Source: Micromonospora sp. C95 (lineage in GTDB: Bacteria > Actinomycetota > Actinomycetes > Mycobacteriales > Micromonosporaceae). Taken from it: a stretch of 64,000 nt of DNA. Every line of letters begins with the position of its first letter. The first letter of the stretch is position 1. The notes under the pieces are model-generated. The model had not been told where the DNA came from. It searched no databases and saw only the letters and a program-made list of their open reading frames with translations. The translations under genes and the position numbers were made by a program. The DNA lies in NCBI RefSeq assembly GCF_018070465.1, contig NZ_JAGPXT010000022.1, positions 25,848-89,847 on the forward strand, read 5' to 3'. Below, piece after piece: positions 24,773 through 34,429 of the stretch.

Positions 24773-25695
24773 GCGAACTCCTCCCCGGCGCCGACCCGGG
24801 CGCCGCGCGCCCAGTCGGTTGCCGGCATGGCCCGCTTGCCGGCCGCGCGAACCTCGCCGAGGCGGACCGGGACGGTGGCCGTGCCGGCCAGCACCCGCGC
24901 CTTCTCCACGAGCAGCTCACCGGGCTTGAGGTCGGGCGCGTCCGGTGCCGGGGTGACCGGGCCGAGCTTCACCCGCTCGTCCCGGAAGGTCGTCCACGGC
25001 CCGGGAGCCGGGGTACAGGCCCGGATGCGCCGGTCCACCGCGAAGGCCGGGTCGCCCCAGCGCACCCGGGCGTCCTCCACGGTCAACTTCGGGGCCAGCG
25101 AGACGCCGTCGGCGGGCTGCGGCTCGGCCCGGGCGGTGCCGTCCTCCAGCGCGTCCAGCACCGCCACCAGCAGCCCGGCGCCGCTGTGCGCCAAGCGCTC
25201 CAGCAGGTCACCGGAGGTGTCCCCGGGCCGGATCTCGTCGGTGAGCGTGCCGTAGACCGGGCCGGTGTCCAGCCCCTCCTCCAGGTGGAAGACGCTGGCT
25301 CCGGTCAGCTCGTCGCCGTGCAGCACCGCGTGCTGCACGGGCGCGGCACCCCGCCAGGCCGGCAGCAGCGAGAAGTGCAGGTTCACCCAGCCGTGCCGGG
25401 GAATCTCCAGCGCGACCGGCGGCACCAGCGCGCCGTAGGCGACCACCGGAACGCAGTCCGGTGCCAACTCGCGCAGCCGGTCCAGGAACTCCGGCTCACG
25501 CGGACGCGCCGGGGTCAGCACCTCGACACCCCGCTCGTCGGCCCAGGCGCCGACCGGGGAGCGGACCAGCCCCCGACCACGCCCGGCGGGCGCGTCCGGC
25601 CGGGTGACCACGGCGACCAGCTCGTGCCGGGAGTCGGCCACGGCGGCCAGGGCCGGAACGGCAACGGCCGGCGTACCGGCGAAGATCACACGCAT
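24769..25695 (-). CDS. fmt: Methionyl-tRNA formyltransferase
   Basis: Formylates initiator Met-tRNA using 10-formyl-THF. The 308-residue protein shows MRVIFAGTPAVAVPALAAV, the catalytic region VVAYGALVPPVALEIPRHGWVNLHFSLLPAWRGAAPVQHAVL (Asn and His of the active site; SLLPAWRG is diagnostic), and a C-terminal OB-like domain. It begins 5 bp after the def stop. The motif D144-like loop LDTGPVYG is present. Confidence 0.96.
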   Translation of the reverse strand: MRVIFAGTPAVAVPALAAVADSRHELVAVVTRPDAPAGRGRGLVRSPVGAWADERGVEVLTPARPREPEFLDRLRELAPDCVPVVAYGALVPPVALEIPRHGWVNLHFSLLPAWRGAAPVQHAVLHGDELTGASVFHLEEGLDTGPVYGTLTDEIRPGDTSGDLLERLAHSGAGLLVAVLDALEDGTARAEPQPADGVSLAPKLTVEDARVRWGDPAFAVDRRIRACTPAPGPWTTFRDERVKLGPVTPAPDAPDLKPGELLVEKARVLAGTATVPVRLGEVRAAGKRAMPATDWARGARVGAGEEFA

Positions 25696-25699
25696 CCGG

Positions 25700-26260
25700 T
25701 CACCGCCCCAGGCCGAAGGGGCTGCCGGCGGCGTGCGGGCTCAGCTTGACCGTCGGCGGAGCGGCCGCGTCGTACCACTCGGCCTGGCGGATCGCCTTCA
25801 TCGCCTCCTTGCGACCGGCCGGATCCAGCCGGTCGAGGAAGAGCACCCCGTCGAGGTGGTCGGTCTCGTGCTGCACGCAGCGCGCCATCAACCCGGTGCC
25901 GACGATCTGCATCGGGTCGCCGTAGCCGTTGAAGCCCTTGGCGATCACGTTCTGCCGGCGCTTGGTGTCGAAGTAGAGCCCGGGAATGGACAGGCACCCC
26001 TCCGGACCGTCCTGCTCCTCCTCGTCGGGAAACTCCAGCACCGGGTTCACCAGGTGGCCGAGCACGTCGTCGACGTCGAAGGTGAACACCCGCAGGCCCA
26101 CACCCAGTTGCGGCGCGGCGAGACCGGCACCGCCCTGCTCACGCATGGTGTCGGTCAGGTCCTCGACGAGCTTGCGCAGCTCGACGTCGAAGTCGACCAC
26201 CGGATCGGCCGGCGTGCGCAGCACCGGATCCCCGAACAGACGGATGGGCTGGACGGTCAC
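25700..26260 (-). CDS. def: Peptide deformylase
   Basis: Metal hydrolase that removes the formyl group from nascent proteins. The three family motifs are present: GGAGLAAPQLGVG, EGCLSIPG (Cys ligand) and QHETDHLDG (two His ligands and catalytic Glu). GTG 26260 (VTVQPIRLFGDPVLRTPADP) gives 186 residues and follows AAGGAG; an in-frame extension to 26326 is unsupported. First gene of def-fmt-rsmB. Confidence 0.96.
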   Translation of the reverse strand: MTVQPIRLFGDPVLRTPADPVVDFDVELRKLVEDLTDTMREQGGAGLAAPQLGVGLRVFTFDVDDVLGHLVNPVLEFPDEEEQDGPEGCLSIPGLYFDTKRRQNVIAKGFNGYGDPMQIVGTGLMARCVQHETDHLDGVLFLDRLDPAGRKEAMKAIRQAEWYDAAAPPTVKLSPHAAGSPFGLGR

Positions 26261-26341
26261 GCGGGTCGGCTCCTTCGCGGCGGGACGGGAGTGCCGTACC
26301 AGTCTACGGACTGCCGGTGGTCGCACCGGCCGGCGGCGGGC

Positions 26342-27322
26342 TCAGCCGGCGGGGCTCTCCCCGGCCAGCACCGCGTCGCCGGCGAGCAGGGCGTGCTCGG
26401 GCAGCGGCAGGTGGATGTCGTGGGCCGCTTCCCAGTCGTGGATCAGGCTGGGACTGGCCTGCGCGACGAAGTACTCGACCGCGCTCATCCCACCGACGAC
26501 CGGCTCCTCGACCTCGGCGACCAGTCGGCCCGCCACCAGCCGGGACCCGTTGCGCAGTGCGGCGCTGAGTCGACGGTGCCCGTTGACCACGAAGAAGTAC
26601 TCGCCGGTGTACCCGATCTCCAGGGGTTCCAGGCCGGCCTCCCCGGCGGCGGCGACCTCGCCGGTGGGGGTCGAGTCCCACATGCCGCGCAGTCCGGCCG
26701 CGTCCTCGGTCGGGTAGACCCGGCCCGGGTCGAGCAGCAACAGCGGCGGCGCGCCCCGCAGCACCTCCGGCGCCAACCGTCCCTCATACGCATCGACGAC
26801 GCGGTCGATCACCTCGTCGGCGGACGCCCGGGTGGTGTCGCAGATCAGGTCGTAGTTGCGCAGCCGGGCCTTGTCCACGCCGTACCGGACCAGGAACCGG
26901 CCACGCTCGCTCTCGCTGCGTTCCCTGAGCCTGGCCTTCGCCTCGTCCAACGAGGTGTAGCTCTCGGCCGGCCCGGAGGGGCGCAGCAACACCCGGCGGG
27001 CGGCCTCCCCCGGCTCGGTGATCATGTGCACCTTGAGGGCGTCGGTAAAGAAGTGCCAGGCCAGCCGGGAGTCCATGACCAGGCTCTCACCGGAGGCGGC
27101 GATGTCGCGCTGGAGCTGATCGACATAACCGTCGACGGCCTGGTCCAACTCGGCGTGCAGGTTCAGCTGGAGCGCGGTCATCTGCCGCTCCTGCGCCATC
27201 TGCCGGTAGAGATCACCGACGCTGACCCGGCGCAGGCCGAGTCGCTTGGCAATCTCGACCGAGACCGTGCTCTTGCCGCTGCCCAGGTCACCGTTGAAGA
27301 CGATCGACTGACGAACGGTCAC
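26342..27322 (-). CDS. P-loop (cytidylate-kinase-like) protein fused to a ParB-like domain
   Basis: 326 residues from GTG 27322. The N-terminal half (1-180) is a small nucleoside-monophosphate-kinase fold with Walker A NGDLGSGKST (10-19) and GDLYR at about 36. Its likely lid and Arg-rich part is RLRERSESERGRFLVRYG. The C-terminal half (about 190-326) resembles the ParB/sulfiredoxin-like fold: LEPLEIGYTGEYFFVVNGHRRLSAAL, with GHRR (248-251) at the position of the ParB nucleotide-binding GxRR motif. I do not recognise a named function. It could phosphorylate a small molecule, with the second domain binding nucleotide. An inverted repeat lies upstream. Confidence 0.7.
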   Translation of the reverse strand: MTVRQSIVFNGDLGSGKSTVSVEIAKRLGLRRVSVGDLYRQMAQERQMTALQLNLHAELDQAVDGYVDQLQRDIAASGESLVMDSRLAWHFFTDALKVHMITEPGEAARRVLLRPSGPAESYTSLDEAKARLRERSESERGRFLVRYGVDKARLRNYDLICDTTRASADEVIDRVVDAYEGRLAPEVLRGAPPLLLLDPGRVYPTEDAAGLRGMWDSTPTGEVAAAGEAGLEPLEIGYTGEYFFVVNGHRRLSAALRNGSRLVAGRLVAEVEEPVVGGMSAVEYFVAQASPSLIHDWEAAHDIHLPLPEHALLAGDAVLAGESPAG

Positions 27323-27516
27323 GACTTGTCCACCCCTGATCACCGGCCGGTTGAGATCATCGATTTCCGCGCCGGGCCGACGCGGTACCCGCCGTCGTCG
27401 CGCCGCCCTCGGACATCTCCAGCTCGACCTGGAGTCGCCGTACGCACCGGCATGACGGGCGATGCTACCACCCCTGAAGGGCCCGACCTGAGTACGCCAC
27501 TGTGAGCTGATGTGCC

Positions 27517-27542
27517 GTTACTACCAGTCATGATCGAGTAAC
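27517..27542. promoter_or_regulatory. Operator-like inverted repeat upstream of the kinase-ParB gene
   Basis: GTTACT (27517-27522) and AGTAAC (27537-27542) flank 14 bp in an unusually AT-rich stretch between priA and the kinase-ParB gene. This 270-bp gap carries no gene. It is a candidate promoter/operator region, low confidence. Confidence 0.35.
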
Positions 27543-27592
27543 ATATCGCATCGATTGGGGACATCCGCCGCCACCCACCGTAACCGGTCGGG

Positions 27593-29503
27593 TCAGAACA
27601 GCGCGAGCGGGTCGACCTGGAGGCGCACCGGTTCGGTCGCCTTGCGGGCGCTGCGCACCCCGGCCGCCGCGTGCAACGCACCGGCCAGGGCGGCGGCCCT
27701 GGCCCTGGGCACCCGTACCAGCATCCGCTCCCGCTCGCCGTCGGCCGGCACCGGACCGAGCAGCTCGGCCCCGTCGGGCAGCCGCGCCTGCGCCAACAGG
27801 TCGGCGACCGCGACCGGCAGGCCCGTCACGCTGGCCATCCGCATCGCCGGTGGAAAGCCCAGCTCCCGCCGCTCGGCCAGCTCACGGGCCGCGAACCAGC
27901 CGGCGTCCCAGCGCAGCAGCGCCTGCACCGGTGCGAGCGCGCCGTCGGCGACCACCACCACCCGACCACCGTCGGAGGCCGGCCGGGCCAGGGCCGCGGC
28001 GGCCGTCCAGCGGCGCAGCGCCTCCTCCCCGGCCCGCAGGTCGGCGCGGGTGAGCAACGCCCAGGTGTCCAGCAGCAGGATGGCGCCGTAGCCGCCCGCC
28101 GCCACCGGCTCGGCGCCCGGGGTCGCGATCACCAGGCCGGCGCCGCCGGGGATGTCGGCCAGCACCTCCTCCCGGCCGGAGGTGCGCACCGGCACCCCCG
28201 GGAAGGCCCGGCCCAACTCCTCGGCGGTCCGCCGGGCACCGGTGACCGAGGCCCGCAGTCGCCGCCCGCCGCACTGGGGACAGGCGTACGCGGCGGCGAT
28301 CCGGGCGCACCAACGGCAGGCCGGCGACCCGCCGGCCGAGGGCAACGCGAGCGGGCCGGCGCAGTGCGGGCAGCGGGCCGGGGTGCGGCAGTCGGCGCAG
28401 GCCACCGAGGGCAGGTAACCGCGTCGGGGCACCTGGACCAGGACCGGCGCGTCCGCGCGCAGTGCCTCCCGGGCCGCGGTCCAGGCCAGGCTCGGCAGCC
28501 GGGCGGTCGCCGCACCGGGATCGCGGGCCAGCTGCGGGTCGTCGCCGGTCGGCACGATCGCGGGGGTACGCGCCCGCAGCACCGCCCGGTCGGCGACCAC
28601 CTCGCGGGCCCAGCCGGTCTCCACCAGCAACTGCGCCTCGGCGGTACGGGCGTAGCCGCCGACAAGCACACCGGACTCCGCCAACTGGGCCCGGGTGAGC
28701 AGCACGTCGCGGGCGTGCGGGTAGGGGGCTCGCGGCTCGGCGTGCAGGTCGTCACCGTCGTCCCAGATGGCCACCAGTCCCAGCCGGTCGACCGGGGCGA
28801 ACATGGCTGCCCGGGTGCCGATCACCACCGGGACGTCGCCGCGACGAGCGGCCAGGAACGCGCGGTAACGCCGCGCCGGGCCGAGGGCGGCCGACAGGCA
28901 GACGTGCCGGCCCGCGCCGAGCCGCGCGGTCAGGGCGGCGTCGAGCCGGTCCAGGTCCCGTCCGTCGGCGACCACCACCAGTGCGCCCCGGCCGGCGGCC
29001 ACCGTGGCGGCGACGGCGGTGGCGTAGCGGGCCGCCCAGTCCTCCCCCGGCAGCGCCGACCACACCGCGCGGGGAGAGCGCCCGCCGGCCAGCGCCCGCA
29101 GCAGCGCCGGCCCGGCCGGATAGTCGCGCCAGCCTTCCGGCTCCGGCTCCGGCTCAGGTTCCGGCTCCCCGGCTGGCGGGGCCGCGGTGATGATCTCCTT
29201 CTCCACCCGGGCGTGCCGGGGTGGGACCGCCAGCCGCAGCACGTCGGCCAGGCTGCCGGCGTACCGGTCGGCGACGACCCGGGCCAGCCGGGCCACCTCC
29301 GGGGCGAGCACCGGCACCGCAGAGACGACCTTGTCCAGGTACGCCAGCCGGGGGTGGTCGGATCGTTCGGTGCGCTCCAGCAGCCAGCCGTCGACGAGTT
29401 GGCCGGCGAAGCGCACCTTCACCCGTACGCCGGGCACGGCGTCGGCGGCGAGCGCCTGCGGAACCAGGTAGTCGAACGGCCGGTCCAGATGGGCCAACGG
29501 CAC
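27593..29503 (-). CDS. priA: PriA-like primosomal protein N', helicase motifs degenerate
   Basis: Replication-restart protein; 636 residues from the first usual start. It retains the N-terminal 3'-DNA-binding region (VPLAHLDRPFDYLVP) and eight zinc-binding cysteines (CADCRTPARCPHC ... CRWC ... CPQC). It lacks a Walker A GxGKT; the DEAH-box position reads WDDGDD. This is known for actinobacterial PriA, annotated as probable replication restart protein. Family homology (PVARVCVDVP) continues upstream of GTG 29503, but no ATG, GTG or TTG is present in that frame back into metK. A non-canonical start such as CTG near 29551 is possible. Confidence 0.85.
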   Translation of the reverse strand: MPLAHLDRPFDYLVPQALAADAVPGVRVKVRFAGQLVDGWLLERTERSDHPRLAYLDKVVSAVPVLAPEVARLARVVADRYAGSLADVLRLAVPPRHARVEKEIITAAPPAGEPEPEPEPEPEGWRDYPAGPALLRALAGGRSPRAVWSALPGEDWAARYATAVAATVAAGRGALVVVADGRDLDRLDAALTARLGAGRHVCLSAALGPARRYRAFLAARRGDVPVVIGTRAAMFAPVDRLGLVAIWDDGDDLHAEPRAPYPHARDVLLTRAQLAESGVLVGGYARTAEAQLLVETGWAREVVADRAVLRARTPAIVPTGDDPQLARDPGAATARLPSLAWTAAREALRADAPVLVQVPRRGYLPSVACADCRTPARCPHCAGPLALPSAGGSPACRWCARIAAAYACPQCGGRRLRASVTGARRTAEELGRAFPGVPVRTSGREEVLADIPGGAGLVIATPGAEPVAAGGYGAILLLDTWALLTRADLRAGEEALRRWTAAAALARPASDGGRVVVVADGALAPVQALLRWDAGWFAARELAERRELGFPPAMRMASVTGLPVAVADLLAQARLPDGAELLGPVPADGERERMLVRVPRARAAALAGALHAAAGVRSARKATEPVRLQVDPLALF

Positions 29504-29568
29504 GTCGACGCAGACACGGGCGACCGGCGACCCGTCAGCGGGCCGCCGGTCGTCACGCCGGGTGGTTG

Positions 29569-30762
<1,194 letters not shown>

Positions 30763-30849
30763 GGTACTCCTAAGTCTTGGACGTCGTTCCGCGGCAGTCT
30801 AGTCACCAACCGTCGACGGCATCGTCCACGGTCGTCTCGGGCCCAGCCG

Positions 30850-32061
30850 TCAGGAGGAGTTGCCGGCCAACCGGGCGACCACCAGGTCCCACACCCCGTC
30901 GGCGAGCTCCTCCTTGGACTGCTCGGGCATCCGGCTGACCGAGCCGTCCACGCTGATGACGGTGGCCGCGTTGGTCTCGGCGCCGAAGACCTTGTCCGGC
31001 CCGACCTCGTTGATGACGATGAGGTCGGCCCGCTTACGGGCCAACTTGGCCCGTCCGTTGGCCTCGGCGTCGCCGGTCTCGGCGGCGAACACCACCAGCA
31101 CCTGCTCCGGCCGACGACGCTGACCCAGCTCGGCGGCGATGTCCGGGTTGGTCACGAGTTCGATGGTGGGTGCGGTGCCGTCGTCCGACTTCTTGATTTT
31201 GCCAGGCGTGTACGTCGCCGGGCGGAAATCGGCCGGAGCCGCCGCCATCACCACCGCGTCGGCGTCCACCGCCGCCTTCAACGTGGCCTCCCGCAGCTCC
31301 CCGGTCGTGCCGACGCGGACCAGGTCCGCACCGGCCGGGTCGGGCAGTGCGACGTTGGCCGCGATCAGCGTGACGCGGGCGCCACGGGCCAGGGCGGCCC
31401 GGGCGAAGGCGTAGCCCTGCTTGCCGGAGGACCTGTTGCCCAGGAAACGCACCGGGTCCAGCGGTTCCCGGGTGCCACCGGCGGTGACCACCACCCGGCG
31501 GCCGGCCAGGTCGGCCGGCGCGTCGACACCTCGGGCCAGGATGCGGCGGGCGACCGCGAAGATCTCGGTCGGCTCCGGCAGCCGGCCCTTGCCGGTGTCG
31601 GCACCGGTGAGTCGCCCCACGGCCGGCTCGACGACCCGGACACCTCGGGCGCGCAGCGTCGCGACGTTGGCGACGGTGGCCGGGTGCTCCCACATCTCGG
31701 TGTGCATGGCCGGCGCCAGCAGCACCGGGCAGCGGGCGGTGAGGAGGGTGTTGCTGAGTAGATCGTCGGCGAGGCCGTGGGCGGCGCGGGCCAGCAGGTC
31801 GGCGGTGGCGGGCGCGACCACCACCAGGTCGGCCTGCTGGCCGAGGCGCACGTGCGGTACCTCGTGCACGTCGGACCAGACGTCCTCGGCGACGGGCTGC
31901 CCGGAGAGCGCCGCCCAGGTCGGCGCGCCGACGAAGCGCAGGGCGGCCGCGGTCGGCACCACCCGCACCTGGTGGCCCGACTCGGTGAACAGGCGCAGCA
32001 ACTCACACGCCTTGTAGGCGGCGATCCCGCCGCCGACGCCGAGGATGATCCGGGCGTTCAT
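30850..32061 (-). CDS. coaBC: Bifunctional phosphopantothenoylcysteine decarboxylase / synthetase
   Basis: Two consecutive steps of coenzyme A synthesis. The N-terminal flavoprotein CoaC (1-185) has ARIILGVGGGIAAYKACELLR, catalytic-His region EVPHVRLGQQADLVVVAPATADLLA and the PAMHTEMW motif. The C-terminal CoaB (190-403) has VVTAGGTREPLDPVRFLGNRSSGKQG and the dimer/CTP motif AAPADFRP plus KIKK. ATG 32061 gives 403 residues; upstream extension overlaps rpoZ. 13 bp separate it from rpoZ. Confidence 0.95.
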   Translation of the reverse strand: MNARIILGVGGGIAAYKACELLRLFTESGHQVRVVPTAAALRFVGAPTWAALSGQPVAEDVWSDVHEVPHVRLGQQADLVVVAPATADLLARAAHGLADDLLSNTLLTARCPVLLAPAMHTEMWEHPATVANVATLRARGVRVVEPAVGRLTGADTGKGRLPEPTEIFAVARRILARGVDAPADLAGRRVVVTAGGTREPLDPVRFLGNRSSGKQGYAFARAALARGARVTLIAANVALPDPAGADLVRVGTTGELREATLKAAVDADAVVMAAAPADFRPATYTPGKIKKSDDGTAPTIELVTNPDIAAELGQRRRPEQVLVVFAAETGDAEANGRAKLARKRADLIVINEVGPDKVFGAETNAATVISVDGSVSRMPEQSKEELADGVWDLVVARLAGNSS

Positions 32062-32074
32062 GGACGCGCGGAAA

Positions 32075-32338
32075 CTACGGCTGGTCGGTCGGCTCAGCGG
32101 TGAGCAGGCCCGAGTTGATCTCGCGCATCGCGATGGAGAGCGGCTTCTCCTGGGGAGTGGTCTCGACAAGCGGGCCGACGTACTCCAGCAGGCCCTCACC
32201 GAGCTGGCTGTAGTAGGCGTTCACCTGACGGGCGCGCTTGGCCGCGAAGATGACAAGCGCGTACTTCGACGTCGTCTTCTCCAGGAGTTCGTCGATCGGC
32301 GGGTTGGTGATGCCTTCGGGGTTGGCGATGGATCCCAC
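32075..32338 (-). CDS. rpoZ: RNA polymerase omega subunit
   Basis: Small assembly subunit of RNA polymerase. The 87-residue product starts at GTG 32338 (VGSIANPEGITNPPIDELLE). It has the omega core KYALVIFAAKRARQVNAYY and a typical actinobacterial tail KPLSIAMREINSGLLT. A longer frame through the gmk spacer is rejected. Its order with gmk and coaBC is conserved in actinobacteria. Confidence 0.95.
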   Translation of the reverse strand: MGSIANPEGITNPPIDELLEKTTSKYALVIFAAKRARQVNAYYSQLGEGLLEYVGPLVETTPQEKPLSIAMREINSGLLTAEPTDQP

Positions 32339-32391
32339 GGATGAACCTCTGCGTCTTTCGCACGGACCGCGCGTACGCGCGGTGCCGGCGC

Positions 32392-32925
32392 TCAACCGCG
32401 CGGACGCGGCCGGGCCGGAGCCAGGAAGGAAGAACCGATGAATCCTACCAGTTCGTCCACGACCCGCTCGATGCGGTCGTGCGACACGCTGAGGTCGACG
32501 GCCGCCATCACGGGCGGGCCCGGCAGCCGACCGGGCGGATGGAGCAGAACGAGTCGCGCCTCCGGCCACCCCGCCCGCACCAGCAACGCCCCGTCGAGGT
32601 CCAGCGCGAGCAGCACCGGCTGCCCGGCGGCCAGCCGGCGGCGCAGCGGGGTGATCTCCGTGCCGCGCCGGTACCCGCCGAGCCGGCTCCATTCCAGCAG
32701 TTCGCCCGCGGCGAGCCGACGGTCGAACTCCTCCGGCGCGACGAAGTGTCGGTGGACGCCGTCCAGCTCGCTGCTCCGGCGGGGCCGGGTGGTGACCGCG
32801 ATCGGCGTCCACACTGACGGAGAACGCGCCCGGATCAGCTCGACGACACTCTCCCTGCCGGCACCGGATGGGCCAGCCAGGACAGTGAGCCGAGCCGCCG
32901 GGCGCGCCTCGTCATCCAAGCTCAC
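32392..32925 (-). CDS. gmk: Degenerate guanylate kinase-like protein
   Basis: Occupies the usual gmk locus between mihF and rpoZ and keeps a GMK-like N-terminus (ARPAARLTVLAGPSGAG, VTTRPRR) and LEW. However, the P-loop reads GPSGAGRES with Arg at the catalytic Lys position (R24). The GMP-binding tyrosines are replaced (GVHRHF and GYRRGTE where GxxYxF and YGT are normal). The lid region with its arginines, about 20-25 residues, is missing; total length is 177, not about 200. As GMK is essential, another gmk probably exists elsewhere. This copy may have lost or changed activity. Reading frame is intact, so it is not a simple pseudogene. Confidence 0.8.
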   Translation of the reverse strand: MSLDDEARPAARLTVLAGPSGAGRESVVELIRARSPSVWTPIAVTTRPRRSSELDGVHRHFVAPEEFDRRLAAGELLEWSRLGGYRRGTEITPLRRRLAAGQPVLLALDLDGALLVRAGWPEARLVLLHPPGRLPGPPVMAAVDLSVSHDRIERVVDELVGFIGSSFLAPARPRPRG

Positions 32926-32950
32926 TGCTTGTTTCTACCCGCAGTCGTGC

Positions 32951-33268
32951 TCAGTTGGCGGCGAACTCCCCAAGCAGGGCCTTGCGCTGCTGCTCGCCGA
33001 GGCCACGCAGGCGGCGGCTGTCGGCGATCTTGAGCTTCTCCATGATTTGAGTAGCCCGGATCTTGCCGATGCCCGGCATGGCCTGCAGCACGGCCGACAC
33101 CTTGAGCTTGCCGACGACATCGTCGGACTCGGCCCGCTCAAGAACGGCACCGAGGGTGGTCTTGCCCTGCTTGAGCTGCTCCTTCAGCTCGGCACGGGCT
33201 TTGCGGATCTCCGCAGCCTTCTCCAGCGCGGCTGCGCGCTGCTCGGGGGTCAGTGACGGGAGCGGCAC
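32951..33268 (-). CDS. mihF: Integration host factor, actinobacterial type
   Basis: Nucleoid-associated DNA-binding protein of actinobacteria, unrelated to enterobacterial IHF. The 105-residue product matches the family from PLPSLTPEQRAAALEKAAEIRKARAELK through LLGEFAAN, with the helix-hairpin-helix-like QAMPGIGKIRATQIMEKLKIADSRRLRGLG. GTG 33268 follows GAGGAG. It is first of mihF-gmk-rpoZ-coaBC. Confidence 0.95.
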   Translation of the reverse strand: MPLPSLTPEQRAAALEKAAEIRKARAELKEQLKQGKTTLGAVLERAESDDVVGKLKVSAVLQAMPGIGKIRATQIMEKLKIADSRRLRGLGEQQRKALLGEFAAN

Positions 33269-33364
33269 CAGTTCTCCTCAGGTCCCTATCGCGACGGGCG
33301 GGACGCACCGCCGCATCTGTGAAACGTGGTGTCGCTGTGAACCAAGGGGTTCCCAGCGCGGGGA

Positions 33365-33393
33365 AAACTAGCGGTCAACGGAGCTTTCGGCAA
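33365..33393 (-). promoter_or_regulatory. Probable mihF promoter
   Basis: TTGCCG (-35, 33388-33393) and TAGTTT (-10, 33365-33370) with a 17-bp spacer read toward mihF, in the 171-bp gap between pyrF and mihF. The transcript would have a leader of roughly 90 nt. Confidence 0.5.
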
Positions 33394-33439
33394 CGTGGGC
33401 GCGCGATGATCACCGCAAAGTGACCGAGCGATCAGTCAG

Positions 33440-34276
33440 TCATGACATCGCCAGGACCGCCCGACACTCGGCCACGGCGCGGTCCGCCGCGGCTCGCAAC
33501 GCCGCCGGATCGGGCCCGGCGCCCAGCACCTCACGGGAGTACGCGGGCAGCACGGCGGGCGCTGCGGAGCCGAAGACGACGCGCAGATCCGCCGCCGTGG
33601 CACCCTGCGCTCCGAGCCCGGGGGCGAGCAGCGGGCCGTTCACCGCCGACAGGTCGCAGCCCGTCTTCCCGACCGTGGCACCGATCACGGCACCGATGCT
33701 TCCGATCGGCTCGGCACCCGCGTTGAGCTGGGAAATCTCGTCAAGGATGGTCTGCGCGACGGTACGTCCGTCGGCGCCGCGAGCCCGCTGCACCGAGGCA
33801 CCCTCGGGGTTGGAGGTGAGCGCCAGGACGAAGACGCCACCGCCGTGCTCGGCAGCCAGCTCGAACATCGGCGCCAGCGAGCCGACCCCCAGGAAGGGGC
33901 TCGCGGTCACCGCGTCGACATACATGGGGCTGGATGGATCAAGGTAGGCCGACGCGTACGCGCGGACCGTCGAGCCGATGTCGCCGCGCTTGGCGTCGAG
34001 CAGAACGAGCGAGCCGAGATTTCGTAACTGTCGGATAGTTGACTCAAGGACCGCCACCCCTTGGGACCCGAATCGCTCGAAGAACGCCGACTGGGGCTTG
34101 ACCACCGCAACCCGGTCACCAAGGGCGTCCACGACGGTTCGCGCGAATCGATCGAGCCCGGCCACATCGTCGTCAAGGCCCCACCGGGCCAGCAACGCCG
34201 GGTGCGGGTCGATCCCCACGCAGAGCGGGCCGCGCTCGTCAATGGCCCGGTGCAGCCGGGCGCCGAAGCTCTCCAT
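33440..34276 (-). CDS. pyrF: Orotidine-5'-phosphate decarboxylase (type 2)
   Basis: Last step of UMP synthesis. The 278-residue length and sequence indicate the actinobacterial type 2 enzyme. N-terminal LCVGIDPHPALLARWGL is followed by the catalytic LLDAKRGDIGSTVRAYASAYL (Asp-Lys-Asp tetrad), and then SPFLGVGSL. ATG 34276 follows GAAGG. It lies downstream of bioA rather than directly after pyrD, but is in the same direction as the pyr genes. Confidence 0.96.
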   Translation of the reverse strand: MESFGARLHRAIDERGPLCVGIDPHPALLARWGLDDDVAGLDRFARTVVDALGDRVAVVKPQSAFFERFGSQGVAVLESTIRQLRNLGSLVLLDAKRGDIGSTVRAYASAYLDPSSPMYVDAVTASPFLGVGSLAPMFELAAEHGGGVFVLALTSNPEGASVQRARGADGRTVAQTILDEISQLNAGAEPIGSIGAVIGATVGKTGCDLSAVNGPLLAPGLGAQGATAADLRVVFGSAAPAVLPAYSREVLGAGPDPAALRAAADRAVAECRAVLAMS

Positions 34277-34323
34277 GTAGCCAGTACCTTCCTCTCGTCC
34301 CGCGCCGGATTTGCACCGTTCGC

Positions 34324-34429
34324 GCCTACTCAGCCCGCCCGGACCAGGTCCCACCGGGTTACTCCAATCCTCGACGCCTGCCGAGCGTGCCTACTCAAAT
34401 CGAGCCGAGCGCCGACGACCGCCTACTCA
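34324..34429 (-). repeat. Three short direct repeats, TGAGTAGGC, between bioA and pyrF
   Basis: GCCTACTCA (TGAGTAGGC in gene orientation) occurs at 34324-34332, 34389-34397 and 34421-34429. The last supplies the bioA TGA stop. Spacing is 65 and 32 bp. The gap otherwise holds only the pyrF ribosome binding site. Confidence 0.6.

Noticed and set aside
30763..30849. SAM riboswitch upstream of metK
   Set aside because: Only 87 bp are available and no SAM-I, SAM-II or SAM-IV core elements were recognised.
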